Shown: piece after piece, positions 36,794 to 48,159 of the stretch
Layout of the letters: each line of letters starts with the position of its first letter
Numbering within the stretch: the first letter of the stretch is position 1
Source of the DNA: Symsagittifera roscoffensis
Lineage: Eukaryota > Xenacoelomorpha > Acoela > Convolutidae
Length of the DNA stretch: 64,000 nt
Assembly (NCBI RefSeq): GCF_963678635.1
Contig: NC_087065.1
Location: forward strand, 1,490,001 to 1,554,000
Direction of reading: 5' to 3'
Translations under genes and position numbers: made by a program
The notes under the pieces: generated by a model
Database searches by the model: none
Told to the model about the DNA's origin: nothing
What the model saw: the letters and a program-made list of their open reading frames with translations, nothing else

Positions 36794-39222
36794 CGTCTTC
36801 CAAAGGCACAGTTGCTAGAGACGGCACAAGTCACATTCGGACCACCCCCAAATCCACCCTTCTTCATCCACCCTTGTCCAGTCGCTTGGGTGCGATGGCC
36901 GCTTCTAGAGACAGTTCGAGGAACAGCCGGACCAAGTTGCCGCGCGCCGCGCCTATGGAGGCTGAGGAGGCAACGTCATCAACTCCTCAGGGATCAGTAA
37001 TATCCTCGGTGGTGGTGGCGGAGAAGAAGAAACCGGAGAGGCCAGCGGAGACCAGTAGGTCGAGATTTGTGGAGAAGGTGAAGGAGCTGGACTTGGAAGA
37101 CCTGGAATGCAGGCTAGAGTTAGCGAAAGCTTTGGGTCTTGAGCGGGTGTCGCACGAAGACTTGGGTAGACACCAGTGCGTGGACTGGCTGAAGGCTCAC
37201 GAGACACATTTCTCGAGAGCGAAAATGATGGAGACAGCGGATCTGACTGGGATTCCCACAAAATCGGTCATGGGACCTATCCACTACAGACCTCTCAAGT
37301 CATTGGGGAGTCCGGGACTCGTGGTGGAGCCTCCCAAGCATCGAACCAGCATTGCCAGGATTAGGGTGGCAACTCCAGCACAGTTGAGGGTGGTGGACAA
37401 ACTGATGGATCCGAGAGAAATGGAACTACCAGACGCCGCGTACGAAGGTACGAGATTAGCCGACGACCCCAGATACGGGAAACCCTGCGGGAATACGCAG
37501 CTGGCCAAAACCTTGGCAGTTTATGACAGGGCAGACCCAGCCGCTGCGAGGGTGGTCATCGTGGCGGGATCGGACTTTGAGGGAACGTCTCCCAAGTTAT
37601 TTTGGCCGGAAACTCTGATATATTTAATGCCGGGAGCGGAGCTAAACCAGATGTTAACCCTGGTGGTGGCAATAAAATCGGAGATGCGTTGCGAGCCTGA
37701 GCTACTACTGTTTGCAGGGATGAACGATCACTTGCATGCGACGGGGTTTCTTGAGCAGCTCAAGGGTGATGAACCGGCACCGAAGAAGATCTGGGAAGCC
37801 ATCCAGACATTATTTGCAGCCATGAATGAAGTCCAAGAGAACGTTGCCTCACGATTTGGCTCCAAGACAAAAGTAGCGTTCACGACGTCCCCCGGGTACG
37901 CGAGCATGCCTCCCGCACTGCAATTTGTGTATGCGATCTTGATCTTGATAGCAGAAGGGAATGGGTGGCGTACTCTGATGGCAGCTCCCAATCGGGAGCT
38001 GGAACCAACGAACCTGAGACTTCGCAGATCAGAACTGGCGGCGGCGTGGGCGGATGTGTCCCACGCGTTGAGGGGCTTCTACGAGTTGGCTGACATCCTC
38101 ATTGTATTGGACGAGGTCCTCTTGCTAGAGATATCCAACTTCGCTAGGCAACTCAAGCTCAGTCCGATTATAGAGGATGATCATCCAGTGGTGACTCACC
38201 TGACGGCCAGTCTGTGGTTTCGAAGCATGGAGTTGACCATCACAAGCTCCACCAGTAAATCTAGAGGGCCGAGCAACGAAAGGAAAAACGTGGCCGCAGC
38301 GGAGAAGCAGCTGGAGTCGATGGTGTATCGACTGACACAAGAGAGAGGCAGGTGGCCCTTCCTAACCCCAAGGCTGGAGAACGCCACGGAGAAGACAAGA
38401 GAAGGTGTCCCACTTCTGGTGAAGCAGATCTGGGATTTTATTGAGGAGCAGCTGGAAGTGGCCGAGAAGAGGGAAATGACGGTGGGCAGGTTCGTCACAG
38501 CTGCCAACGAAGTCACGATTGGAGGATTCTGGAGGGAGCACGCAAGGGGTGAGCTGAGGACGAGGAGGGATCACGAGATTCTTGAGTTCTTGAGTCCTTG
38601 TTGGGGAAAGGAGTTCATGGCTGGAGTGTACAGCGCGAAAGAGACCATCTTTGGAGCCTTCATACAAGAAATCTTGAACATGCCCATCAGTCTGTTGTTG
38701 GCACTGTACCTGGTTTACCCAAGGTACCTGTTCAATATGGGCCCGGCATACATGTTCAGTCGGGGCGTGGACACACTCCGGATTGACGGGTACTCGGCAT
38801 TGGTGCTTCTAACCCACGGGGAGCTGGTGTCATTTCACCGACTAATGAAATACGGAGAGCCTCTGTCGATGGGAAGAACACACTTGAGTATTGACACCTA
38901 TTCGTATAAGTGTGCTGCCGGACTAAAGACGCTGCTGGTGCAGTATCTACTGATGCAAAACCGGCACCTGACTGGTGAAGAAAAGAGCCCGAAGACAAGA
39001 GATGAGTGGATGAAAGTGAATGGGGGCATGCCTCTGTTGACGGACCTATGCCTGGCCATGAGATCTGACCCCATGGGGATGATCCGGGGGCTAGAGGAGG
39101 TCATAACCTGTATCTATGGACCTGGGCTTCGTTCTTTTGGAGTGTTCCAATCGAGGGAAGTCTTTCTCTTTAAGACTAAGTTTTTTTTATCTGTTACTGA
39201 AACCATCCTTGCTCTTTTATAA
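36790..39222 (+). CDS. Last ORF of copy B with degenerate SGNH-like domain (chimeric 3' end)
   Basis: 810 codons open from ATG 36790. Basic Ser/Pro-rich start; CVDWLKAHETHFS block; at about 255-400 a second SGNH-like arrangement: ARVVIVAGSDF (block I place, GSD), LLLFAGMNDHL (block III GxND), VAFTTSPGYASMPPALQFVY, APNRELEP..LRRSELAAAWADVSHAL (block V place, no His). Probably a catalytically dead sister of the SGNH ORF, perhaps by duplication. The remainder, about 400-760, is a conserved helical region with a hydrophobic stretch (MPISLLLALYLVYP); function unknown. From about 39120 the frame reads into copy C leader, so the last 30 or so residues are chimeric and the natural end is lost. Confidence 0.7.
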   Translation: MTSSKGTVARDGTSHIRTTPKSTLLHPPLSSRLGAMAASRDSSRNSRTKLPRAAPMEAEEATSSTPQGSVISSVVVAEKKKPERPAETSRSRFVEKVKELDLEDLECRLELAKALGLERVSHEDLGRHQCVDWLKAHETHFSRAKMMETADLTGIPTKSVMGPIHYRPLKSLGSPGLVVEPPKHRTSIARIRVATPAQLRVVDKLMDPREMELPDAAYEGTRLADDPRYGKPCGNTQLAKTLAVYDRADPAAARVVIVAGSDFEGTSPKLFWPETLIYLMPGAELNQMLTLVVAIKSEMRCEPELLLFAGMNDHLHATGFLEQLKGDEPAPKKIWEAIQTLFAAMNEVQENVASRFGSKTKVAFTTSPGYASMPPALQFVYAILILIAEGNGWRTLMAAPNRELEPTNLRLRRSELAAAWADVSHALRGFYELADILIVLDEVLLLEISNFARQLKLSPIIEDDHPVVTHLTASLWFRSMELTITSSTSKSRGPSNERKNVAAAEKQLESMVYRLTQERGRWPFLTPRLENATEKTREGVPLLVKQIWDFIEEQLEVAEKREMTVGRFVTAANEVTIGGFWREHARGELRTRRDHEILEFLSPCWGKEFMAGVYSAKETIFGAFIQEILNMPISLLLALYLVYPRYLFNMGPAYMFSRGVDTLRIDGYSALVLLTHGELVSFHRLMKYGEPLSMGRTHLSIDTYSYKCAAGLKTLLVQYLLMQNRHLTGEEKSPKTRDEWMKVNGGMPLLTDLCLAMRSDPMGMIRGLEEVITCIYGPGLRSFGVFQSREVFLFKTKFFLSVTETILALL
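39110..39130. other. Deletion junction between copies B and C
   Basis: Up to about 39115 the sequence is B's last ORF (YGP matches A). From about 39120 it matches A's leader in element sense (A 14600 downwards). The join lies in GGACCTGGGCTTCG, where both parents share a few bases. Lost: the end of B's last ORF, B's 3' LTR, C's 5' LTR, PBS and most of C's leader. Confidence 0.75.
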
Positions 39223-39472
39223 AATATTGTTTGAACTTAAACGAAGCAGTGATTTGATATGTCTGTAGTGGTAAATGATACCGAACGAAAGATCGCTGTC
39301 ACCTATAAGGTATTCTTAACTGTTTATCACTTGTATTTTGTGTATTCAGTTATAACAGCTTGTAAAATTTTGTGATACTGTTATACTAGGTGATAGAGTG
39401 GAATAAGCAATAACCAAACAATGTGTGTAGCTTTAGCTGAGGAGGCGGATTTATGCAAATTGTTTTTCAAAT

Positions 39473-40008
39473 ATGTTTTTGAAGCTTGTGCATTACCGTC
39501 AAAAGAAAATTTTTTTAAAATCACGAGACATACAGCGTGAAGACTCGCCAAGGGAAGTAAGCAATATTCCCAAGCTGAGCACGGGAAGCACACTGAGATT
39601 TAAATCACGGCGTAGACAATCCTCTATTAGTAGCATCACGGACGTTTTTGCTTGTGAAGCAGCAAATGAAGGTCGTAGTGATCTTTCAGTGAGCGGAATG
39701 AAACGAAGAAGTGGGAAGAATCGAGAAGGTGATGAAGAGCGGGACGCCGAGGCCGGAGCGGCTAACGTGACGCCAACTAATCCTTTTGAGGAAGGGGAGC
39801 AGACACTAATCCGACCCGAGCACCACCTTCGCTCGAAGATAGATCGAGTTGAAGAAATGGCACAAAAAGGCCAAGAAAAATTGAGAGACGAGCTGACCGA
39901 TGTGAAGTCACAAAAAGAAGTGATCAGGCCCAGCTCAATGCCTGGCGGAAAGCTTGGCGCTGGCCACCATGGAGTCACAAGAAAGAGTTGTTAAGATGAC
40001 GAGCGATT
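39473..40008 (+). pseudogene. Gag N-terminal ORF, copy C
   Basis: Matches A's ORF1 (NIPKLSTGSTLRFKSRRRQSS; PFEEGEQTLIRPE). The start codon equivalent to A's ATG is ATA (near 39529). Missing the middle of the coil region present in A. Near its end GATTATTG precedes gag in -1 register, the same relation as in the fragment at 16805. Confidence 0.75.
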
Positions 40009-40009
40009 A

Positions 40010-42489
40010 TTGTTGAACGATCATGACAACACCTATGCCCATACGATGACAAGCACGGAGAAAAGGTTAGATGCCAAAGCTGACCTTTTGATGAGGAAGC
40101 TTGATGAGCTCTTCAGCAGTAGCAACCGGGAGAATTGTCACGCTCCAACGGAGAACTCACGCCAGGCGACTGGCAAGGTTGGAGCCCGCAGTTATGCAGG
40201 GACCCATTCAAGATCGAGAACCAGCTTTGAGTCTGAAGATAGGGAGAGACCCACGGCTGCCCCGTTGAGGGCGGGTCGGACGAATCCGGCCCGCCAGAAG
40301 CGGAGGCGACATCGGGGGCACAGTCACCGACAACGCCACAAGTCAGATCAGTGCCAGATCTGACTACCGTCTCACAGGACACAACGATGTACGCTTCAAT
40401 TTTGAGCCCCTGAACAGATCTCTTGAAACATTCATCACCAAACTCTCGAAGTCAACCGAGAGACGAGAGAGGTCAAGAAGGACACTCAAAAAGCCGAAGT
40501 CATACATGGACGAATCAGATGGCTGCATCGATACCTGGATAGAGGTGATGAAGTTACATTTTGAGGATGAGAATCTCTCCAAGAAACAGGAATGCAGCGC
40601 ACTGACAAGCAACCTAGAGGCCACGGCTCTAAGCTGTGTAATGGTGAAAAGAACTAATGAACGGGGCAGCGCTCGCAAAATATTCGACACCTGCTGAATC
40701 GCTTCGGCTCGGGTGCACAGGGGCATCAAGCTATGGTGGAGTTTAAGAAGAGGCGTCAGAGAAACGACGAATCCATAGACAAGTTTTTGGATGACCTCGA
40801 GTTACTCAGAAGGAGAAGCAACCCTGACGAAATGATATCGGAGCGGAACTTGGCCATTGCCTCAAACTTCATGGATGGAGTAAAAAGTGATAAGCTAAAA
40901 ACCATGTTGGCCACACACTTCACCCTATCGCTGGATCAAGTGCCCACCCCCGATGATTTGCGAATGAAGTCGTGTGAGTATTTGCTCATAAAAAGAAGAG
41001 CGCAAAATCGATACAGCAATTACGGCAACTACAGTGGAACAAGCACTGGCGCGAATTCCAGTTGGTATAGACCTCGTGATGACATGGATAAGAGAAGGTC
41101 ATGTGCGAATTGTGCTTCGATGGACCACCATGTTACAGCCTGTTTTACTTGCAAACAAAACATGAAGGCGATAGGCTACTTTCTTGACGACGTTGATGCA
41201 ACCGACGAGGACCACGAAGAGTATGTGAGAGGGCTCATAATGAAATAGGGACCAAGATGCTTCTTCTGTAATTGGGAGGGACATTTCAAGTCGGATTGAA
41301 CTCAATCCCGGAATGCAGTAGCGGACGCGAAGTATCCCCGCCATGAAGAGGCGCTTTCGGGGGCCAAGACTAGTCGAGTCCGCCTGATGAATGAGGCCGA
41401 ATCGCGGAAGAAAGAGATGACAGCAGGCACATTCACGACCAAGAAGGTGAAGACCTTACCTGACGAGGCGATTGCCTCGAGCCTGGAGGCAGAGTCAGCC
41501 GGTGCGCTCAAAGTGGATTATAGACTAGCGGCACGGAACGCATTACAGAATGTTCAGCAAGAATTGGCCACCAAAGAGGTTGAGCAGTGGGTAAGGTCAG
41601 AGTTAGAAAATACAGAGCTGCGCGAGAAACTTGACATTCTAGGAAGAGCGACCAAAGAAGAGGACCACAGGGAACCCAGGAAGCAGGGTCTAAAGTTGAA
41701 TGTCATCTCGGTACAGAGCTTCGGCATGACAAAAGAAGGGACGAAAATAATGTCGATTATATTGGTCGCGGGCCATCAGGTGGTGAAGAACTTGAGCGAG
41801 CCGTCCCAGATCACGGCAGTACACCTGGACATCTACGCGGTTTACCTGAGACAGAAAGACCCCAAACTTGACTCCAGGGTGGTCCGAGGCTAATGAAAAT
41901 AGATGGACACTACATTAAAGTTTATGGCCCACAACCAATTCTCATGAAAGTGGACGGCATAAACAATTTCACCAAAGCTCACGTGACCGTTGCAAGTGAC
42001 CAGGTAGGCCGGATCTACGTTGGTCGAGAAGAGCTTAAGGTCCTTTTAAACGCCACGCTCGAACAAGACGCAGTCCACATATGCTGTGAAGCCGATCTGG
42101 CCGCGCATGTACTAGTCGTGCAGGATAGACAACTCTCCTTGAAGGGACTATTAGACACAGGAGCTGTGGTCGGAGTCATGCCTGTTAGCACTTGGAGCGA
42201 CAAAGATTTTGATAGGTAGGATCTGATTCCGACTAATATCAGACTGGCAGCGGCTAATCAGGGTGCAATATACGTGACCGCAAGGACCTCTATCATCACG
42301 TTGCAGCTAGGAGGGAGACATCTCTGGATGAGTTTCCTGATCGTCGAGAATCTTGATGCGTCTGATCAGTTCATCCTAGGACAAGATTTTGTGCGCAACT
42401 TCGATGTCACGATTGACCTCAACTACGGGTCGATAAGAATCAAGGAACCAGAGAGGAAGTATGAAAAGAAACCAATTAAAAAGTCCTGA
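40010..42489 (+). pseudogene. Gag-protease, copy C, broken
   Basis: Fragments at 40010-40363, 40506-40697, 40733-41248, 41387-41893, 41893-42219 and 42274-42489 follow A's gag-protease closely. Knuckles: CANCASMDHHVTAC and, after a TAG at 41246-41248 for Tyr, CFFCNWEGHFKSD-stop, which loses the last Cys. Protease LLDTGAVVGVMP near 42149 and FILGQDF near 42372; here the Trp codon lies where A has its amber stop. At least five frame disruptions. Confidence 0.85.
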
Positions 42490-44800
42490 TTAACCAAGCA
42501 AAGGTGCCAATTTTCCTAGATCGGAAGGTTAGGTTAAAACCGCATCAGGCTGTAATAGCGACATTTAGGATGAGGAACCTGAATGAACTTATTAACGACA
42601 GACAGGTGTGTCTGGTTCCCAATACAAACAGTTAAAGCTCAGCTATTTTAGGAAGAAGCTTCTGACTGCGGATTGTGTGTGAGTGTGTTGTTGAACATAG
42701 GGGCAACAACGGTGACGATACAAAGAGGCAAGAAGCTTGGCTACGCATTGCCTCTGAGCACCGAGTATCGGAGCGTGGAGAACTCCAAGAAATATTAAGT
42801 AACTGAATGTCCTTTACATGCCAACCAAGAATGCATATTAAAGAAGATAAGTGAATTGAAGTCTTCTAAAAAGTTGTTTTAAATGAAATCAGAGACAGAC
42901 GACGGGCTGCCTAGTTGCTCAAGTTTTCCTGAGAGAACAACAGAAACAGAATTAGCATCGAACAAGACGGTCCTACCTGAGATAGTGCACTTGAAAGGCA
43001 AATCATCAGATAAGGAGCTAGACTCGCTCAGAGTGGTGTTAAATAGGAACGGAGAAGTTTTTTCGAAGCACAAGGCTGATATAGGCTGTTGCAATTTTGT
43101 GGAACATGAGATAGAAATAGAAGAAGGTTCGGTACCTTATAGGAAGGGAGCTAGGAGAATGACCCCACACAAATCTGAAAGAGATTGAAATGTTAATAGA
43201 ATATGACATTATCGAACCGTCGAAGTCCCCGTGGGCTTGCGGCGTGGTCATGGCAAAAAAGGAAGGTTGTTGTGATTTCCGCTACCTGAATGCGGTAAAC
43301 ATAAAGGCCGCATACCCGATTCCCCGCATCGACGAGAGCCTCTCCAATTTAGGAGATGCAAAATTCTTCACGACGTTGGAATTGGGCTCTGCGTTCTGGC
43401 AAGTGCCCCTCAGAAAACAGGATCGAGAGAAAACTGGCTTTGCGTGCGAACTGGGGCTGTACCAGTGGAAAAAAATGCCGTTTGGACTATGCAATGCGAC
43501 GGCTACTTTCCAACGATTAATGGCTCAGGCACTCACGAATGTAACTAAAAAGTATGTCAACCTCATAATGTGTTACGTTGATGACGTGGTCATCGCGACA
43601 CCATTGCTAGAGTATCCTATAAGGAGACTAGACGAGGTCTTTACTTGTATGAAACAAGCTGGTCTGAAGTGTAAAGCTTCCAAGTGCGAAATCCTGAGAG
43701 ACTCAATCAAGTATCTGGGTCGCCTTGTGGATAAACACGGGGTCAGACCGGATCCCGAAGCGGTTGAAGCGGTGTTGACATGGAAAGCATCGAAGACCGA
43801 CACGCAATTGATGAGCTTTCTCGGATTCGCTAATTACTACTGTGAGTTTTTCAAAGGGTATGCTGACAAGATATACCCCATGCAGAAGTTGACGGAAATA
43901 AGGGTAAAAAATTGAGCTGGGATGACGAAGCCCAAGTCTCCTTTGAGAAAATCAACTGCGAACTTTGCGAGGCTCCGTTCCTCGGCATGCCGACAGAAAA
44001 GGGGATGTTTGTGCTAGATACAGATGCATCAGTAGTTGCGATATCGGGCGTATTTTACCAGGAACAATAACGGAATGGTAGGACTGTTCTCAAACCAATT
44101 GCTTACGGAAGTTAAGTCCTGAGCGACACTGAAAGAAAATACGGTGTATCAAAGATGGAGTTGTTTGCGGTGATCAATTTTGTTGAAAAATACAGAGCCT
44201 ACTTAGGGAGTGCTCCCTTCAGGTTGCGCGTGGACAATCGTGCTCTTGCCTGGCTGAAGGCCTATTCAATGGACCCAAGTTACATTGGTCGTTGGATCGT
44301 GCGTCTGGACGGATACCACATGATTATAGAGCATCGAACTCGTGACAAACACCAGAATGCCGACAGCCTCAGCAAAAAGACAGCATTTTATGAGCGACTG
44401 GAAGAGAAGCAGCCCAACCAAGCAAAAATTAAGAATGGATTTTCATTCCTGGACAAAGAGACCTACGACGAACTGCCACTCACCAGGTGGCTTGACAAGT
44501 CCGGGCACCCCATACCAGACACTCCGAACTCCCGTAGAGATGGCTGCTGAGATAAAAACGTTGGCGAAAGGTGATCCGATTCCGTTGGATTTGCTAGTTC
44601 GATCAAACCTGGTGCAGCAAGAACTGACCAGGCTGGGTATCAACAGCATAGCCCTGCTAAACAAGACGGTGAACGTGGCACCGGATGTCATGCTGAAACT
44701 CCGTGACCTGCTTGACAGAGAGGTTGAACGGCATGACCATGAATGTATGGAGACCATGCAGAGGCTGACAATCATCGAAAAACGGAGAAAAGACCAGTAG
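42490..44800 (+). pseudogene. Reverse transcriptase/RNase H, copy C, broken
   Basis: 42490-42880 is the decayed pre-RT segment (VCLVPNT). 42883-43188 and 43190-43915 cover RT with CCDFRYLN, MPFGLCNA and YVDD (near 43573). A frameshift and stops at 43915-44155 remove the join to RNase H. 44155-44550 has VDN and NADSLS; the frame then shifts to 44342-44800, which continues the C-terminal SNLVQQELTRLGI block. Close to A. Confidence 0.85.
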
Positions 44801-45444
44801 CGAATCGGAATCGGGACGTTGAACTGGATTGCCGATCGATAGTGAATCAGTTAGTGAGTTCGATTCCAAAAGATGTCCTTCTGAGGACTTCGTATGTGGA
44901 GTGTCAACAACCGATCGCTACTCAGACTGCTCAAGAGGTCAACGTTGAATTAAGATCCAGTGTAACGAGAAGAATTCAGTTCACCGACAAGAGGAGGAGT
45001 ACGAACCGAGCTCGGACTGTTCATCTGGAGACGAAACATTGTCCGGGGTGTCATGCACCTTCGGGCCCCGACAAGACAACTTGTCCGGGGAGACAATATC
45101 GAAGCGACCAAGGGACAGAATTTTGTCCGGGGAGTCGAGAAACATCATAATGAAATCAGAAAACGATGATGCAGAATTCATCGGCTCAAGTGGTGACTCG
45201 CAGTCTCAGTTGTCTCAGCCTTGAGAGAATGGGTCAGAGACCACTTCCAATTCCGACGTATAAGAAATCGCGATTTATTCTTTGCTAGTAGAATGGAAAT
45301 AGCGCAGGCTGGATAGAGAAATGCATCAAGACCCAGACAGAGACCGATATACCTCCGACGAGGAGGGCACAGTAATTGATAATGCCGCAGACGAGCTTGA
45401 GTTAACAGCAGTGTCGAAACTTCCGACTAGGTTACTTCCGCATG
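44743..45444 (+). pseudogene. Linker region, copy C
   Basis: Pieces of A's acidic linker in two frames (SIVNQLVSSIPKDVLLRTSY; LSGETISKRPRDRILSGES) and DPDRDRYTSDEEGTVIDNA, ending KLPTRLLPH where the solo LTR is inserted. Contains three GTCCGGGG motifs (45050, 45083 and 45125). Confidence 0.75.
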
Positions 45445-46376
45445 TGTACCATTCGCCCGGAAGTACATATCGACGGAAAATAAAGCTAAGCTATAAAACG
45501 ACTGGCCAGCGTCTAAACTAAGCTCTACATGCTTTTCACCGTCTCTACCAAAGCCAGTTCTTTTGGTGGTCTTTCTAACATCGGGTCGACAAAAACGTTA
45601 CTGTTCTCTGGCTTTGACCAGAACGCTCAAATTAACTTACCTACATGCAAAATTAATGAGCTCAAGGCTGGATCTCAGTATTCCCAGACCACGAGGTCAC
45701 TCCTAAAAACACGGCTACTACTATTTATATTATTTTTATTGTTTTTGTTCAGTAGATAAAAATCATCATCTCCATCAAAGATGGATCAACCCTTTCCCCT
45801 AACTCCTAGCTTCTCATCGTCGGAAAATGAATTCAGATGTTCAATTGAATGTTCAGATGTTCATGAATTCAATTCAGGACGTAATAGGGAAGCTAAGAGT
45901 TTATATAAAAAGATTTCAGTTCCAGTCCCAAGACCCCTCCGGATTCCTGAATCCGGGGAAATAACACCCTTATTTTCTTTCCGGAAGGCTGTTTTTCTAC
46001 CCTTCACCGTTGCTGTGAACGGCCTTGCAACGATTGTAGCGACACAATCGTTGCAATTCGGAGCGGTCTCTGCTAATTCTGCTATTCGTTGTTGTTTTTC
46101 CATCGCAATTCTCGTTGTTGTCGCCGTTGCAACTATTGTTGTTGTGTCTCAATTCTGGTTTTCTTCCAAAATGGTCGTTTTGACGTTTCCCAGAAATATG
46201 ACGTCATCGTTCGAAATTTTAAAAATTTGAAATACCAGAAAATTCTAGCCTTCACAGTTTGACTAATCCTTCCAATAACCCCGTTAATCCTTCAGAACTG
46301 CTAATTCGGAAGGTTAGCTGCTGACAATTCGAAATTGCTGAATCTGCATTTTCGTCCATTCTGGTCGAATGTCACA
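45445..46376 (-). mobile_element. Solo LTR of the same Ty3/gypsy family, inverted in copy C
   Basis: 932 bases, TGTACCATTCG...CGAATGTCACA on the plus strand, so TG..CA ends with imperfect inverted termini. Orientation is opposite to C (element-sense end CGAATGGTACA on the minus strand). Related to the A LTR (18359-19180) and B LTR. The flanks both read ATG (45442-45444 and 46377-46379), consistent with a short target duplication, and the gene sequence resumes directly after it (CCGGTCGTCCGTACC). Has the CTCCATC/GATGGATC hairpin at 45765-45785. Confidence 0.85.
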
Positions 46377-46387
46377 ATGCTCCGGTC

Positions 46388-48150
46388 GTCCGTACCAACC
46401 TGGAACCATCAGTGCAAGAGGCAACACATTTGAAAAAAATATGGTTTGTTAAGCTGATGGACGATGCCCATGCACCTGAGACAAGATCCTAAAGCATTTT
46501 TATTTAAAGTGAAAAGACTTGTTGTACTTGAAAAAAGACGAGTTCGTGGCCTGCAAAGGCAAGGAAGAGGACAGAGTCCTTTATAAATAGAATTCGATAG
46601 AGCTACCACAGTTGTACCAAACTGAATTGCTCTTTCGTTCACATGATCAAATTGGCCATCAAGGCGTGGGCAAAGTGTATAATCGGATACAGAAGCGGTT
46701 CGAATGGCCTGGCTTGAAAAAAGCCTGTAAAAAATGGATCTCTGAATGCTTGTCATGTCAACAGTTGAAGGACCCCAGGAAATTGAGGTTTCCTCTGCAG
46801 TCGATATATTCATCTGGGTTCAATGCGGTGTGGCAAAACAATCATCAGAAAATATGCATGACAGCCACGGGTAAAAATCAAGTGCTGGTAATTATTGATC
46901 ATTTCACAAAATATGCAGAAGCAGCTCCCTGCATGACAGCGTCAGCGGAATAAACGTGCTATTACTTAATAAATGTAAGGATAGCGAGACACGGCTGCCC
47001 CATCACATTCCAATCGGACAATGGCAAAGCATTCGTGGGTGATCTGACGATGGAATTAATGAAGAGGTCGCAAGTGGCGCAGGCCCACTCAACCACTTAT
47101 CACCCACAAACGAATGGCCTAGTTGAAAGGCTGAATTACACGTTAGTGTCAATGTTGAGAGTTTACTGCTCACGATACATGGACGACTGGGATAGACATT
47201 TGCCGCAAGAGATGGGCGCTTATAACAGCACAGAACATTCTACCACGGGAATAAGACCGCACATGGTGTTGACCAGTCACGAGAAAGCACTCCAATTAAC
47301 AAACACTTCTTCTACCCCGAGTACGAAGGAAGAAAACAGCACCACAAATGTAAATGTACGTTCGTGATGTGATCAGGAGGCAGCAGGAACTTAATGATTT
47401 ATGCAGTTAGAACACGCAGCAGGCTCAAATTAGATAAAATTAGATTGGTTTAAAGGACTACGGAAGCAAAAGCCTACTCAGTCGGAGATTATGTCTGGGT
47501 ATTTCAGGAGGTATTCCACCAAACGGAACTAAAAAGTTGTTGAAAAAAATTGCGCGGTCCACTTCAAATAACTGAAGTGCACCAAGGAGTTCGTTTTCAT
47601 CGGTCGAGTACCGGACGGGCAGCTCTTTGCGAGAACATCAAGCCTCACAATGCCTCATCTGAGGACTGGTGTTTTCCCGGCGACATGCATGATGAGGACT
47701 ATTTGATAGTAGAACCTGCCTGAGAGGTGAATGAGAGAGGCACGCGCGACAAAAACGATGGGATTGAGGTGGTGGATAGTTGCAATCTGCCACTGGACCT
47801 GGTGTTAACCGAGCGAGTGGAGGTGGACGACGAAATTCATCCATATGCCAAAGAAGACTGGAACTGCCCAGAGCAAACTGAAGTTGATAAAGGAGCGCAG
47901 CCTGACTTCCCTTCACCATGGAAACACGCCAGGGCAAAAGATGAAAAACAAGAAGAAATATAACCCATATGGCGAGGATTTCGTCGTAGACAGGATAGTT
48001 TTGAGCGATGCAACGGACTCGATAGTGGGCCTGGACGAAATAGTGGCGCCACAAGAGATCGACCGGTTTGATGATACAGAACAAGACTGGATCGACGATC
48101 ACTCTGAATCAGACGTGGAGTTCGAACCGGAGACGGAGCAGATACATTGA
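46388..48150 (+). pseudogene. Integrase with preceding linker end, copy C, broken
   Basis: 46388-46490 resumes the linker (NLEPSVQEA equivalent). 46612-46953 has the HHCC finger (SHDQIGH; CLSC) and the first catalytic region, where A's IDHQK is NNHQK, i.e. Asp to Asn. 47035-47367 has GDL and GLVERLN (Glu). FQSDNGKAF lies near 47010 in a frame split by a stop. 47500-47640 is the degraded GPF module and 47727-48150 the acidic tail. Many stops. Confidence 0.85.
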
Positions 48151-48159
48151 CAAAGAATT

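Larger units (their letters stand above)
22161..39120 (+). mobile_element. Giant Ty3/gypsy LTR retrotransposon, copy B (3' end deleted)
   Basis: Plus-strand relative of A with the same gene order, about 17 kb to the junction with C. Proteins are recognisably homologous but differ from A at many residues, whereas C is close to A, so B is a separate subfamily. Lesions: stops at 27265, 30571 and 32250, frameshifts near 26700, 27640, 27780, 29160, 29417, 31100 and 36430. The 3' end of the last ORF and the 3' LTR are missing at the fusion with C. Confidence 0.9.

Noticed and set aside
35083-39222. Envelope glycoprotein in the 3' ORFs
   Set aside because: No signal peptide, furin-like site, Cys-rich ectodomain or clear C-terminal anchor; the visible domains are coiled coil and SGNH-like.
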